Assembly: GCA_030411725.1 (NCBI GenBank)
Contig: MU839842.1
Span: 248,001 to 312,000 of the forward strand
DNA from: Echria macrotheca
Taxonomy: Eukaryota; Ascomycota; Sordariomycetes; Sordariales; Schizotheciaceae
DNA: 64,000 nucleotides
Reading direction: 5' to 3'
A program made the translations under genes and the position numbers. Of this stretch, positions 43,001 through 54,181 are shown piece after piece. Within the stretch, counting starts at the first letter, position 1, and every line of letters starts with the position of its first letter. The notes below the pieces were generated by a model, which had not been told where the DNA came from, made no database searches, and worked only from the letters and a program-made list of their open reading frames with translations.

Positions 43001-45351
43001 TATTTTTAGTATAAATTTTGTATATATTAAATTTTAAGAACTATAGGATTATTAGTTTTAATTACCTAGTATATATACCTACTGAAAAGCGCGCTATTAA
43101 TAATAAATTAATTTTTAAAGGAGAAAAAAAAAAGTTTTTTACGGTTTTTAAATATTAAACCTATTTAATATAATTTAGTAATAAAAAAGTAATTTAAATT
43201 AGCTTTATTAAGCTGTATAAAGATCCTTTTACTTATTTAAACGGCTTTAAAGTATAAATTAACGTTTTAAAACTTCTTAATATTACTAAAAAGGAAGGAT
43301 TTTAACCCCTTAAACCCCTTTTTACTTTTAGGGAAATAAGGTTTAATATATACTTTTTTACTTTTTTAAACCCTTTATTGTTGTAAGTTATTGCTTTATA
43401 TTAATTATTGTAAACTATTTTTACGGATTTAGTACTGTAAATTCCTCCTTTGGATTTTATATTGTAAGTTCCTTTTACGGATTTAGTATTATAAATTATT
43501 TCTTTGTAACCTTTACTTTTTAAATTAGTTATTTTTAAGTTACGTTCCGTTATAGTTAAGATTTTATTACCCTAGGTACCTTTTTTTTAACGCAATTAGT
43601 TTTAAAGAATCCCTAATAAGAATTTAATAAATATAAGTAACCTAATTTACTATTTAATTAAATAAATTATAAAGGAGTACTATAAAGCTAAGCGTATTAA
43701 AGCTTTTAATAGCTTTAAGTTAATTACTTATAAATAGGTAATAAAAAGCCCTAAAAAGCCCTAAATTTAAAAAACTATTTATAAAAAACTTAACTAGCTT
43801 TTAATTACTTATACCTTTTTTTTTATAAAACGTAATAAAATTTATAAAAAGCTTATTATTATATATTAGGTTATAAAAAAGAAAAAAAACCCTATTAAGT
43901 TAACTAGTTAATAAAAAGTTTAACTTATAGTTAAAGAGTTTTTTTAGGTACTAAAGGTTAATTTTACCGAAATTTTTATTGTAACCGTTATAGTGCTTAT
44001 TTAATAAGTTATTTTTATAATAATAGTTATAAAAAACCTTAAGATTAAATAGATTGATTTTGTTAGTACCTTTTTAAATACTGGATTTAACGTAGTTATT
44101 TTTATTAAGATTTTAAAGGGTTTATATAATTTTGCTACTAGTAGCTTTAAAGTGTAAATACTATTAAGGCGTTATAGTTAAAACTTTTTTAAAAATTAAA
44201 TTATATAGCTAAGTTAATTGCTTTATAATTTAAAGTAGGTATTATATTTATAGTAGTAAAAGGTTATTGCTTTATTTATAAAGTTAGGCTTTAAGTTACT
44301 AGTTTTAAATATTATAATTTATTATTATTATATTAACTATATTTTTATAATTAGTTACGTAAATAACTACCTTTTAATTAAACCCTTACTACTTAAGATT
44401 AGGACCTTAAAGCGTAGTATCGCTAAAATTTACGATATTAAGGATTTAGGACTTATAAAATACTTTTTTAATATTTAAATTAAATGTAATAGGCTTAAAT
44501 GCCTTTTATAAATTTATTAAAGGGTTTATATTGTTTAAGTAATAAAGTACTTTAATATTAACCTTAATAATTTAAACGTATTTTTTTCCCCTAACCTTAC
44601 TACTTTTTTTATAATTAACTTTTTAATATTTAATAGTACCGGAAAGATAAAGTATTAGTAGTTAATTAATATTAAAATATACCTTATAGTTTAAATTAAA
44701 TTTAATATTACTTATTTAATTAAGTAGCTTTTAAAATACCTTTAGAGACCTTACGCTAGTTATTTTAAGGCCGCTAGGCGCTTATTAAGTAATATATATA
44801 ATATATATAAGTTAGCCTTATAATTTAAATTAAAATTAGTATCCCTTCTTTTAGGTTATTTTAATAGCAACTTTAGTAGCTATAAAATAATAAAAAAGTT
44901 AATTTATAACTACTTTTTTACAATCGGTTAAGGATTAGTAAGTTAAAAATTGAAAAAGTTTATAATAGTTACCTTTTTTATATTAAAAGTTAAATATACT
45001 AGCTTAATTAAAGTAGTAAAAAAAGTCTTTTAGCTTAAGGGGCTGTATAAAGAAATAAATTGCTTAATTTAAGGGCTTATTCCCCTAAAAGAAGATAATT
45101 AAAGTATTATTAATACCGCTTATAACTTTAAATATTATAATTAAACTAAATATACCCTTATTAAGTTTTAGGAAGTTTGTAAGTTTGTTACTATAAGCTT
45201 AATTACTGTAAAATATATTTTAACCGCTAAAATACCCGCTAATAGGCTTACTAAAGCGCTTACGTTGGCTGAATACGTAAAATTCCTTAAGTTTTTGAAT
45301 TTTAAAAGGCTTAGGCCTTATGGAAGGCTAAGTATAAGCCCCTAAGGCTTC
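40073..45351 (+). pseudogene. destroyed gag-pol interior
   Basis: An ATG at 40073 begins 30 readable codons (MAEDVAMSNYPELS...) that probably mark the start of gag, then TAA. From there stops occur every few codons. GC content is very low, with long A/T-only stretches. No protease, integrase, reverse transcriptase or RNase H motif can be read reliably. Confidence 0.7.
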
Positions 45352-45359
45352 AGAGGGGG
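45352..45359 (+). other. polypurine tract
   Basis: AGAGGGGG lies immediately before the right LTR, where plus-strand priming is expected. It is one of the few G-rich runs left in the interior. Confidence 0.75.
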
Positions 45360-45846
45360 TATTAAAGTATAGTTATTAATAGCTTATAGTAATAGTGCTT
45401 TTACTGTTATAGGGGGTTTTTATAGGGACCTATGTTGCTTGTAGAGCCGCTATTGGACTTGTTATAGTTTGGACTTTCCGGGGATCTATACCCTTAACTT
45501 AGGGGTTAAGGGCTGGTACCTACTGGGGAATTTACTCTATAGGGGATTCTACCTACTGTAAAATCTACGGCTTTAGAAGGATTCCTTATATACGATTCTT
45601 TCCTTTTACTTGTTTTGGTACTTTCCTTCGGCTATTGCAGCTACTATACGCCTATATTAGGCCCTTTTCTTGCTTCTGTAAGATAGCTTTAGATAGTCAA
45701 GCATCTTGTTATTTTATCTTCCTACTGTTGAATCGATTACAGTGAGCTATCCGCTTCCTTCAGCAGTGCTGTTGTATTGACCTGTGCAGCGCCACCCAGT
45801 CGCTTCCGCTACCCTGGCTGCCAGCCAGACCCTGTATCGTTCAACA
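45360..45846 (+). repeat. right LTR of copia element
   Basis: 487 bp. Here the first part is transition-mutated and roughly the last 150 bp are preserved, the mirror image of the left LTR. It ends GTTCAACA followed by the duplication CAGAC. Confidence 0.92.
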
Positions 45847-45851
45847 CAGAC
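45847..45851. repeat. target-site duplication, right copy
   Basis: CAGAC directly after the right LTR, identical to 39522-39526. Confidence 0.9.
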
Positions 45852-47007
45852 CCTTTTTAGTTAGGTAAGCAACCCTTCGAAGTTATGGCTAACTCGCGCG
45901 TAGTTAAGCCTTTTTGTACGCGATTGAATGCCTTTGCGCGACCGAATGCCTTTGCGTACTAGCCCTTCGTCGCTACGGCGACTAATTGTACCGACCCCTG
46001 TACCCTGGATCTTCCTACTTACAGGTAAGCCTTGGATCTTCCGGCTAGGTAATTGTTGAAGATAGTAACTGATTAGGGCTTTCCTTTGCTGCGTAGGCCG
46101 TTACTGTAAGGTAGTTGCGCGAGGTGGTTGCGTGAGGTGGTTGGCACGTGAGGGCCTGGCATAGGTTGCAGGGTTAGGGTAGATAGTTAGTGTATGTAAG
46201 TCCTGAATGTATATATGCCTTGATTACGTGCTGTAGTGGTTTGTGCGTTTTTAATTACGTAATCGAGCTGCTTAGCTATACTAGGCCCCTCAATTGCTGT
46301 TGCCCCGTAACTACCTGCCAGGGCCCGTGCGTGCCAGCCATTCTACAGCCAATCAGAGGGCTCAGATCTTCCTGGATGGGGTATAAGTAGTTACACTTCT
46401 CGGATCGACTTATACTTCTCTGCACTATTTGCGTAAGTTATTTGGTTAGGCTTGTAAGCCTTCGCGCACCCCACGCACCCCCAGTATGGTATCTTCGCGG
46501 GGCGACCAAAAATAGTCGTCTGCGGGGTTTTAACACCGACCATGTCGCAGGGCTTTCCCCAAGGCACACATATGATATTAGGCAAACATTGGGTGGTTCG
46601 CTTGCCAGGGGCTTGTAAATAAACCGCCCTGTAAGGTACTAATATGTTGGCGCCAGTGTCGCACCGAGGCGCCCCGGCTAAAGCAGGCGTTCCATCGAAG
46701 CTCTTCCGGTAGAAATTATGAAATACCAAAGCTCTATTTCTTCACTTCTTGATTTTACTGCGCCGCCCGCATCTTGGGTTCTATGGAATTCGGCCGATGG
46801 GGAGAAAGGGGTACGACGTGTCTCAGGAGAAAAGAACTGGAATTCACCCCGGGCGTAAATGGCTGTCAAAAGAAAGAGAAGACGTAGGGATGCGGAGTGC
46901 ACGTCTGACAACCGCAGTACCTGTTTGTTACAAGGTAGGTGGAAGAAGGATGTCCTAAACGATTTGGCTCAACGTAAGGACTCGTCAAGCATCCACCAAT
47001 GCAACAA
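45852..47007. other. right flank of copia element up to the tRNA gene
   Basis: No firm gene is seen. An 18-bp tandem pair (GCGATTGAATGCCTTTGC and GCGACCGAATGCCTTTGC) lies near 45920-45956, and GAGGTGGTTGCGT-like units near 46118-46143. The composition suggests old repeat debris into which copia inserted. The 112-codon minus frame at 46391-46729 lacks a recognisable domain. Confidence 0.4.
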
Positions 47008-47079
47008 AGCTTCATGGCGCAGTGGAAGCGCGCCGGGCTCATAACCCGGAGGTCACTCGATCGAAACGAGTTGAAGCTA
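47008..47079 (+). tRNA. initiator tRNA-Met (CAT)
   Basis: 72 nt including discriminator A. The acceptor stem AGCTTCA/TGAAGCT is perfect and starts with the A1:T72 pair typical of eukaryotic initiators. The anticodon loop is CTCATAA on a stem with the initiator G-pairs (CCGGG/CCCGG). The T loop reads ATCGAAA in place of TTCRA, another initiator hallmark. The A box TGGCGCAGTGG and a B-box equivalent are present. There is no intron. A T6 Pol III terminator follows at 47093-47098. Confidence 0.96.
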
Positions 47080-47092
47080 GCTTTGTATGATA

Positions 47093-47098
47093 TTTTTT
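47093..47098 (+). terminator. Pol III terminator of tRNA-iMet
   Basis: A run of six T, 14 bases after the mature tRNA 3' end. Confidence 0.85.
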
Positions 47099-48157
47099 CC
47101 CCATGAGATAGAGGACGAAATGCCGACCTCTTTTTGTGCTGCTGGATGTCTTCTCGAACAAAACCCCAGGTAACTGGAACCATATTGCGACATTTGAACC
47201 TCTAGTGTTCAACCCGCACAGTTGTTGGTGAATGTATCTTGATTTTCTTTGGTACTCTCGAGAAAACAGTCAGGTCTATGGAGCGGCATGCTAGTTACAT
47301 GTTGGCTCTTAGAACGGGGCCACATTTCCCGGAAACGTCACCTCCGTATTTCCAGTGGAGTTGGCAGTCTGCCTTGTTATTCCGGATATGACCACGGGCT
47401 CTCCAACACCACTCTCCATACTAAGTTGAAATTAGGTTAACACGGGAATGGGTTGTTCTCGATAGTAGGGTGGATTATTAGCGCCTTCGGGTGCTGGTGG
47501 AGAGCGTCCCTACTCCGTGATTCACCGTATGTGGCCAACAGGGAATTAGCATGCAGGAAACATCGCAAACTCTTCTTGGGGATGCTCCGCTATGTCGTGC
47601 TATAACTCCAGTCCCAAGCTTCCGGAGCTACCTCAAACCTACTAGACGTAAGTTGAAGTCAAAGCCAAGGTCCCGGAATCCGGGTTCGGTCGGAGGTTTG
47701 TTGGACTCTCTTGGCACGGAATTATCTGGCGGGGCCGGAGTTATTGGCGACCGTTGTTTCCAAGATCGTGACCCAACCTGCAGAAGGCGTAAGTGGTGAT
47801 GTGTTATTGGTCCTTCGGGGGGAACTCGGAAATTCGAAGTAGAGAGATGGCAAATACATGACTTTGTCATCCGGCTATAAAATCACATGCAGCGTTGTGT
47901 CAGTGTGCATATCCAGCCTGGAGGACTGTTTAACAAGGAGAGCTAGGTCATGATTTTCACCCTGCTATTTTCCTGCCACCAATGACATCCGAATCCGACC
48001 ACTTCTTACTTGTTTGATCTTGGCCATAGAGGAGTGGACTCGTGTATGAGACGGGTCGAGGTAAGGCCGCTCAAGCCCCAAAGACAGACAGTCATAGGTA
48101 TCTCATCAAGATTACGACGACATATTTTACCAGAGTACAGGCCACAGATATTACAAC
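47099..48157. other. intergenic, no gene seen
   Basis: About 1 kb without convincing coding sequence. Short plus-strand frames lack domain or splice support. It presumably holds the promoter of the dehydrogenase. Confidence 0.45.
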
Positions 48158-49236
48158 ATGGCAGACGGCTATAACGGCCGCAGCGACAACTACCGCATCG
48201 CCGAGATCAAGACGATGCACAAAGCGCCGTACCCGGGGATCGATCCTCGCCGTCCGGAGCTCAGCCAGACCGGCCGGACGGTGCTCATCGCCGGCGGGTC
48301 TACAGGTATCGGCTTTGCGATTGCGCGCGGGTTCGTCCAGGCCGGTGCATTAAGGGTTATCATCCTTGGGCGAAGGGCGGATGTCGTGCAAGCAGCGGCG
48401 GCGAGTCTGCAGGCTGAGGCGGAAGCCGAGACAGCGGGGATGGAAAGGGGAAATGCGGTCACGGTAGTGATGGGGATACCTTGCGATATAGGCAGTCTGG
48501 CGGACGCGGCGAGGTTGTGGGATGGACTGAAGCGGGACGAAATTGTTGTTGATGTCCTGGTGCTGAGCGCGGCGGTGACGGGACAGATGGGTCCAATCCT
48601 GCAAAACACTGTGGAAGCGACCTGGACAGCAGTTGAGTTTAACGTACGGGCAATTTTGGCTTTTACGGACCGTTTCTACAAGCAGGGAGGGGAGAACAGA
48701 GCGAAGAAGGTAAACGTCTTCTGATTCCCCCTACCGTTCACTGTCCCTAAAAAAAGCTGACATAAAGTCAAAGCAGTACCTGGTCAACGTCTCATCCTCA
48801 GCCATCCACTATTTCCAGTCAGACGGCACGCTCATCCCGGCCTACGGCCTCACCAAGAACGCAGGTACACTACTGCTCCAGCAAATTGCCAAGGACACCG
48901 ACGTCAACGACATGCAGATCGTCAGCTTCCACCCAGGCGGTGTCCGGACCGAGATGGCCATCGCGAGCGGCGTGCCTGAAAACGCAATCGCATGGGATGA
49001 CGGTACGTCTGCCTTGTGGTCCCAAAAAATTGGGACGAGTATCTAATGGTCATATAGTGCGACTGCCTGGTCAGTTTGCTGTTTGGGCGGCCAGTGATGA
49101 GGCGAGCTTTGCTCACGGAAAGGTGTTGGCAGCCCACTGGGATGTCGATGAGCTCAAGGGCGGTGAGGTGCAGAAAAAGATTGAGGAGCAGCCAAGTTAT
49201 CTTCAAATCGGTGTTTGCGGAGCCATTGGGATATAA
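48158..49236 (+). CDS. short-chain dehydrogenase/reductase
   Basis: An NAD(P)-dependent oxidoreductase of the classical SDR fold. Three exons: 48158-48709, 48777-49002 and 49058-49236; introns are GTAAAC...GCTGACAT...GCAG and GTACGT...ATCTAATG...ATAG. It has 318 residues. The cofactor motif is AGGSTGIG (residues 45-52), an acid follows in the MGIPCDIG loop, and the catalytic set is the Ser of NVSSS (about 190-192), Tyr207 and Lys211 (YGLTK). PGGVRTEM follows as expected. About 40 residues precede the Rossmann fold. The substrate is unknown; fungal relatives of this length are usually uncharacterised. Confidence 0.92.
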
Positions 49237-49467
49237 AGTTGGTTTGTAGGTGCCTTTAGAGACAGGCTGCTGAGTGTGTTTTCAACTACATGCACAGACC
49301 TAAATGATGGTTACAGGATCACGCTATCCGATGGCGTGTCTCTGTCTATAGCTTCAAGAAGAGCAAGACAATGGGTATTGCACGAACACAGTTAGCCCAG
49401 TTCAATCGTGATTTATTTCCATTCCACAGACGTATCTAACCGAGTGTCCCAGAAACTAAAGTTGCCA

Positions 49468-52400
49468 TCAAAAATACCTCTCCTCGGGCCAAGGATCCCC
49501 GAAAGGATGACGTTCCTCCGCTGTCTCGTTTCCTTCTCCATGCATGGCCGGCATGTGGGACCCGTAACCGTGGGGATATGGGCTAAGAAGCCTAGTGTCG
49601 AACTCGAACCCGGATACCAGAGTAGTTCCAGGCTCAGAGCTGGAGCCGAAAGAAGATAGAGAAGACGTGGGTGGACGAGGCATGGGGTTAGCAAAATGAA
49701 GCGGTGTGCTGACAAGACCCTGTTTGCCGATATCAGATTGCGAACCTATTTCTCTCAACTCTTTCCCCGTTTCAATTACCGAACCCCCCGGGGCCATCGG
49801 TGCGGCGTCGTCTTCCCACAAATATGGCATTGGCGCCGCTCCCTGCGTCGGACTATAACCCCTAATTGACGATTCGCGTGTGCTTAGGCCAGCGGTTAGG
49901 GATGGAGCTATTGAGTCGCTCCTTGCTCTGTAATCCTTGTGATACTTGAACCGGGGGGGTAGTGACGATTTATGATTGACTCGTCTCACACGCTCGCGGT
50001 GATCGACGAGTGAATCACGGTATTGGTCCAAGACTTCGCCGATATGATGCTCAAACACGCTCAATAGAGATTCGGCCAAGGCGTCAGTCTCTTCGTGTAG
50101 GTCGAGATATCGAGCTTTATCCAGGCGCGTTTTGAGTTCGGCTTTGAGTTTGTCACAGCTCGACTGAGTCTGCACCTGGACTATGAGCTCCTCGGCATCG
50201 ATAGGCGGGACGAAACCTTTGTAAAAGTAAGCAAAAGTCCAAGGCAACCCGGTGGCAAATAGAATAGTAGATGTAGAGCATAGTACTCACTTTGGTCCGG
50301 GATCGATTCTGGTTCATCCGAAGGGAAAAGAGTCCGCCATAAAAATTCCCAACTATCAATCCTGGTATTTGGCCTGCGCCCATTAAGGGCATCTTCGATC
50401 CTACTGTCAATTCCGTCTTCGGGGTCCCCACTTGGCAGAATGTCTCTAAATTGACAAAGCTCGTTCGGCATGGCCAGATGCGCCTTCAACTCTTCATGGG
50501 TAATAAGATTTTTCTTACATCTCGGGCATGGTGAGCGTGGAATCGGTGGAATTTTGTGGAATATCTTCACGTGGCGCCTACGTTTGAGTTCGTTGTTAGC
50601 TGCTCAGGGGCATATCATTCTGGGCGATGGGGGTTGTTTAAGCTCACTTGAGTTGAGAGATATCTGGAAAAGACTGGACGGCGCAATTCTGGTGATCTCG
50701 AACATTGAAACGGACAGGATTTCTTTTTCGGAACGGGCAGCTGAGCCGTTTGTCTTCGAAATCTCCCAGCTTGTCATACTCGAAGATGTTTTTGGGGATT
50801 CGGCCTTCCCTGGGTTTGGGGACGATTTCCTGGCTCGAGATTGGTCTTTTGAATATTCCGGCGGTATTATGAGCGAATGGAAGCGCCGCCGAGGTGAATC
50901 CAGGAAGTGATTCCACTATGTCAGCGCAAGCCTTTTTAGCGGTAACCATATGAGCATATGGCTCTCGCTCATACACGGCGATGATCACCCCATAAAGCTG
51001 ATTTCCCCCTACGACCCATGCACCTGATGTGCCTTTGGCTGGTTTGGTCAAGTTAGCATAGTTTCCTCGGTATCAACCATGAGTAGGTACTTAGGTAAGT
51101 GAAAACATAAAAGGGTGAAACAACCAACCTAATGGAGCGGACAGCTCAATCTTCCTTGTCTGGATGCTACCAGATCCAGATATAATGTCAGATGTATTCC
51201 GGAGCATGAAGCCCGCAACGGAGTCCACCGGATTGACAAGAATCCGCACTTCGCCAGGGTCAAGATCACTATGGATCGGAAGCCGATCCACAATCTCAGT
51301 GGGCGATATGGATGCCTTCATAACTGTTCCGTATGTGTTCTGGAGTTTCAGGTCTGTTGGTATCGTAAGCAGTGCGAAGTCGGCTTCATGGGCCCGGAAG
51401 AGCGGGTTCGTGACAGATGTGTGAAGTTCGGGCCACCAGTCTGTGGATCCAGATTGCATTCTCGGCGTCCCTCGACCTAGGAAGTTGACGGGTCCCGTGG
51501 ATGTAATAGGCACCCACGTCTTGATATCACAAGGATTCCTGTAACCCAGGACATTCTTATGATCATCAGTTGGAGCTGAAAAACCTGATGAATGCGAACC
51601 ACAGGAGGAATTCGAATCGATGGAGTCGCAGTCAGAATCCGTTTCGCTATCATCAGACACTGGCCCATTTCCATCTTCCGCAGTGGTCTGGCTGCTGAGA
51701 AGGAGATCGTAGAGCGCGTGCGCGGCTGTGAGACCATAAGAAGAGGTTTGGTCCTTTGACCCAACATCCATCACTCCTCCCAACCTAGAGAAACGCTGCA
51801 TTGGGGCAACGCCATCACGAAGGAGGGTGAAGCAGCAGAGCCGTCCACACGCCGTATTTCCCAGCCCTTCGTCATTTTGCAGGTGGATGAGTAACTGTGA
51901 GGTGCCGCTAGACGAGGAGGGCAGGTTGAAAGGATGTGTGAGATCCAGTCTCTCCAGAGGGACCACCAAGCTCGCCTCGGGAGTTGCTGCAAGAATTGGC
52001 GTTCCTGTATGTATTTCGATCCCGAATCGAAATATGCGCAGCCATGTCATTTTGGCCACTTCTTTTTGGATCTTTTGTTTGCAATATTTGCTGCCGCAGA
52101 GTATCCAAATAGTTGGCGCCAGAGTGATGGTCGGTGCTCCTGATTTGGCGGTTCCGGACATGCGCAGCTCCAGTTCAATTCCGGCGTTCTTGTTCTTTCG
52201 CAATACCCGCTCTTGCACAGGAACCAGATCAAGAGCCAGGCGTTTCTTGATATCTTCTGCCCAGACACGCGCTGCATTGCCAGGGCACTGAATTTTGGTG
52301 TGAAGGCCATAGTAGAGCCGACGATGGACGCAGACAAGCTCCTTGTTCTCCGATGGGAAGGGGACGACTGCTGTCTGCCAGGACTCGGACTGCTCAGCTG

Positions 52401-52680
52401 ATGATGGGCTTTGCACGGTCGAACTGCCACTTGGTCCGGCAGTCGTATTGCTTTGTTCAGGCGAGGATATTGTTGCGGTAGGTGTTGGCGGCGCGAGGGC
52501 GGGAGGCGGTCGAGCGGGCTCTTGCCTTCCTGTTCGACCAGGAAACAGTCGCTTCTTCCATCTTTCCTGCAGCAAGTCGGCAGAATCGTCCGCATTCCTC
52601 TTCGCCCTCTTCGGGGCTCTTTTTGCGCCGCAGGCCACAACCTGTGGCTGCAGACTTGGCTGGGACATCCCCGCCATCAT
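49468..52680 (-). CDS. trypsin-like domain fused to C2H2-like zinc-finger cassette
   Basis: Four exons on the minus strand: 52680-51129, 51038-50648, 50577-50291 and 50216-49468, giving 992 residues with closing phases. Introns are GTTGGT...GCTAACTT...CCAG, GTGAGC...GCTAACAA...GTAG and GTGAGT...TTAC...AAAG. A basic, Pro/Ser-rich N-terminus leads to a degenerate trypsin-like fold with a full apparent triad: His321 (YGLTAAHAL), Asp434 (EADFALLTI) and Ser522 (KGTSGAWVVGG), the last assembled across the first intron. It is followed by the fungal zinc-finger cassette (RLSCPFRKRNPVRF...C...ISQLKRHVKIFH...CPRCKKNLITHEELKAHL) and a C-terminal region with a helical DKARYLDLHEE part and disordered tail. 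There is no signal peptide, so it is intracellular. Proteolytic activity is unproven. Confidence 0.82.
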
Positions 52681-53101
52681 GAGCGGCTTGCACTGATGAC
52701 AAAGAATGTTGAAGGGGCAATTTGGATAACAAGGTCTCCTCGGTCATATTCACAGAGAGCTAGAAGAGGAGCAACTGAGAAATTATTTTAGGAGGCGGAG
52801 CTGAACCTCGCTCGCCCACCTTCCCTTCCCCCTTACCCCTCCTCCCCTGCAGTTATGGTCAAGGCGCTGCGGGTTGCCTCACATGGCGTCCAATCATCCT
52901 CGTTGTCGAGCGATGCATAGCCACCAACTGTCGGGAAATGGCTGAGCTGCCAGCAAACTGGAAAGAAGCATGACAGCAAGTTGAGGATTCCTTCCTTTCC
53001 TCGAAAGAGAACCCCCCTTCTAAAACACTACACGTTGACGTTTGTTTATCATCCCACGTATCGCCATTAGAATCTAAGGCTGGGCCGACGCAAACGCCGC
53101 A
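52681..53101. promoter_or_regulatory. divergent promoter region
   Basis: 421 bp between the divergent trypsin/zinc-finger gene and the membrane protein gene. It includes a pyrimidine-rich stretch near 52815-52850, typical of fungal leaders. I see no specific motif. Confidence 0.4.
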
Positions 53102-54181
53102 ATGCCTCCAGACGGACACATCCTCCGTAAGATATGGCCAAGGCTCCCAGAGCATGAGCTCTCTACCCACGAAGCGGACTACGCAAGGATACTAGACCAC
53201 CTTCTCGCAACAGGGAAGGCTCTGGATGCGCCGTCAAGCACACTGGGTCCAATGTCCATGGACGATATCACCGACATCATCGCCGAAATCCGCAGACTAA
53301 GATCTCTAAGCAGGGCGGAGGTCGTCTCCACTGTGCGCCAGAAGTTTCAGCAGAAGAGTCTTTGTGAAGTTGCGCTACCCAAGGCGGTAGATCTTGCGGC
53401 GAGCCTGTGGTTGACGGCCAACATACGGTCGGATGTCGGACTTCTATTCGTCAGCTCCCCTGGGATCTGCTGGGGAGAAAATGCGAATCTCGAGGCACTG
53501 TTGCAAACGGCATTCCAACTGCCACAACGAGTGTCTCCAGGTGATACTACGACGCCGGCCAGAATCCAAAGCAATCTCACCATGGCCAACCTTGTCGCCA
53601 ACTTCGGCTTCAAGGTGCGCTGGACCCACAACATCTGCGAACACCTGTCGATCGACTGGGTTGGGAGAGTCATCACGGTTTACGAACACAAAATCTGCCT
53701 CTGGAACCACCTTCGGTTCAAGGAGGACACGGTCCTTCCGGCAGCAATTCTCGAGGAAGCCATCGACACTTTGAATCTGCTCTTCCCCTTTGGCGACGCA
53801 GCGACTGAAATACTGCTCAAGAAACACTGTCTTCCCTTCTATGGCCTTGGCTACTGCGGAAGGCAAAGGACCTTGAACATTAGGGACTATTCGTACTGGC
53901 GAAAGCCGATTGAGGAACTACAGAGGGTTCTGGACGGACCCCCTAGCGGACTGCAGCAACTCGCCCTGGACAGGAACCGCAGCAACATGCTGGCATTCAC
54001 GACTTTTTGGATAGCCGCTGCTGTAGCTGTCTTGGCCGTGGCTGGTTTGGTCGCCGGGGTCCTGTCTACGGTGTACTCGAAAAGGCAGTACGATATAGCC
54101 TTGCTCCAGTATCAGCTGTCTCTTGCTCAGGCATGTGCTGCACCAGGGGCGGCGGACCAGCTCCCAGAGTTCTGTCATTGA
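53102..54181 (+). CDS. hypothetical protein with C-terminal transmembrane helix
   Basis: An intronless 359-residue protein; the ATG at 53102 is the first in frame. No family is recognised with certainty. The body is soluble-looking (helical N-terminus, then a part with ITVYEHKICLWNHLRF and LPFYGLGYCGRQRTLNIRDY). A single helix of about 28 residues (TTFWIAAAVAVLAVAGLVAGV) lies near the C-terminus, followed by KRQYDIALLQYQLSLAQ. This tail-anchored layout recurs in lineage-specific fungal proteins near NLR-like genes. It is divergent from the trypsin/zinc-finger gene. Confidence 0.72.
   Translation: MPPDGHILRKIWPRLPEHELSTHEADYARILDHLLATGKALDAPSSTLGPMSMDDITDIIAEIRRLRSLSRAEVVSTVRQKFQQKSLCEVALPKAVDLAASLWLTANIRSDVGLLFVSSPGICWGENANLEALLQTAFQLPQRVSPGDTTTPARIQSNLTMANLVANFGFKVRWTHNICEHLSIDWVGRVITVYEHKICLWNHLRFKEDTVLPAAILEEAIDTLNLLFPFGDAATEILLKKHCLPFYGLGYCGRQRTLNIRDYSYWRKPIEELQRVLDGPPSGLQQLALDRNRSNMLAFTTFWIAAAVAVLAVAGLVAGVLSTVYSKRQYDIALLQYQLSLAQACAAPGAADQLPEFCH

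Larger units (their letters stand above)
39527..45846 (+). mobile_element. complete, RIP-inactivated Ty1/copia LTR retrotransposon
   Basis: A 6320-bp element with two 487-bp LTRs (39527-40013, 45360-45846). It is bounded by TG...CA, best preserved at the outer ends (TGTTGAAG... on the left, ...GTTCAACA on the right), and by the 5-bp target duplication CAGAC (39522-39526 and 45847-45851). The interior is extremely AT-rich with stops in every frame, and LTR differences are nearly all C/T or G/A transitions, as expected from RIP. The orientation is plus: the primer site follows the left LTR and a purine tract precedes the right one. Assignment to copia rests on the primer type and short LTRs, because no reverse transcriptase frame survives. 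Confidence 0.9.

Noticed and set aside
39527..45846. Gypsy-type assignment of the retrotransposon
   Set aside because: The primer site fits half tRNA-iMet used by copia-type elements and no gypsy-type primer site or integrase could be read; the call remains copia without protein proof.
46391..46729. 112-codon minus-strand frame right of the copia element
   Set aside because: It reads like protein locally but has no recognisable domain and sits in repeat-like sequence; left as unassigned debris.
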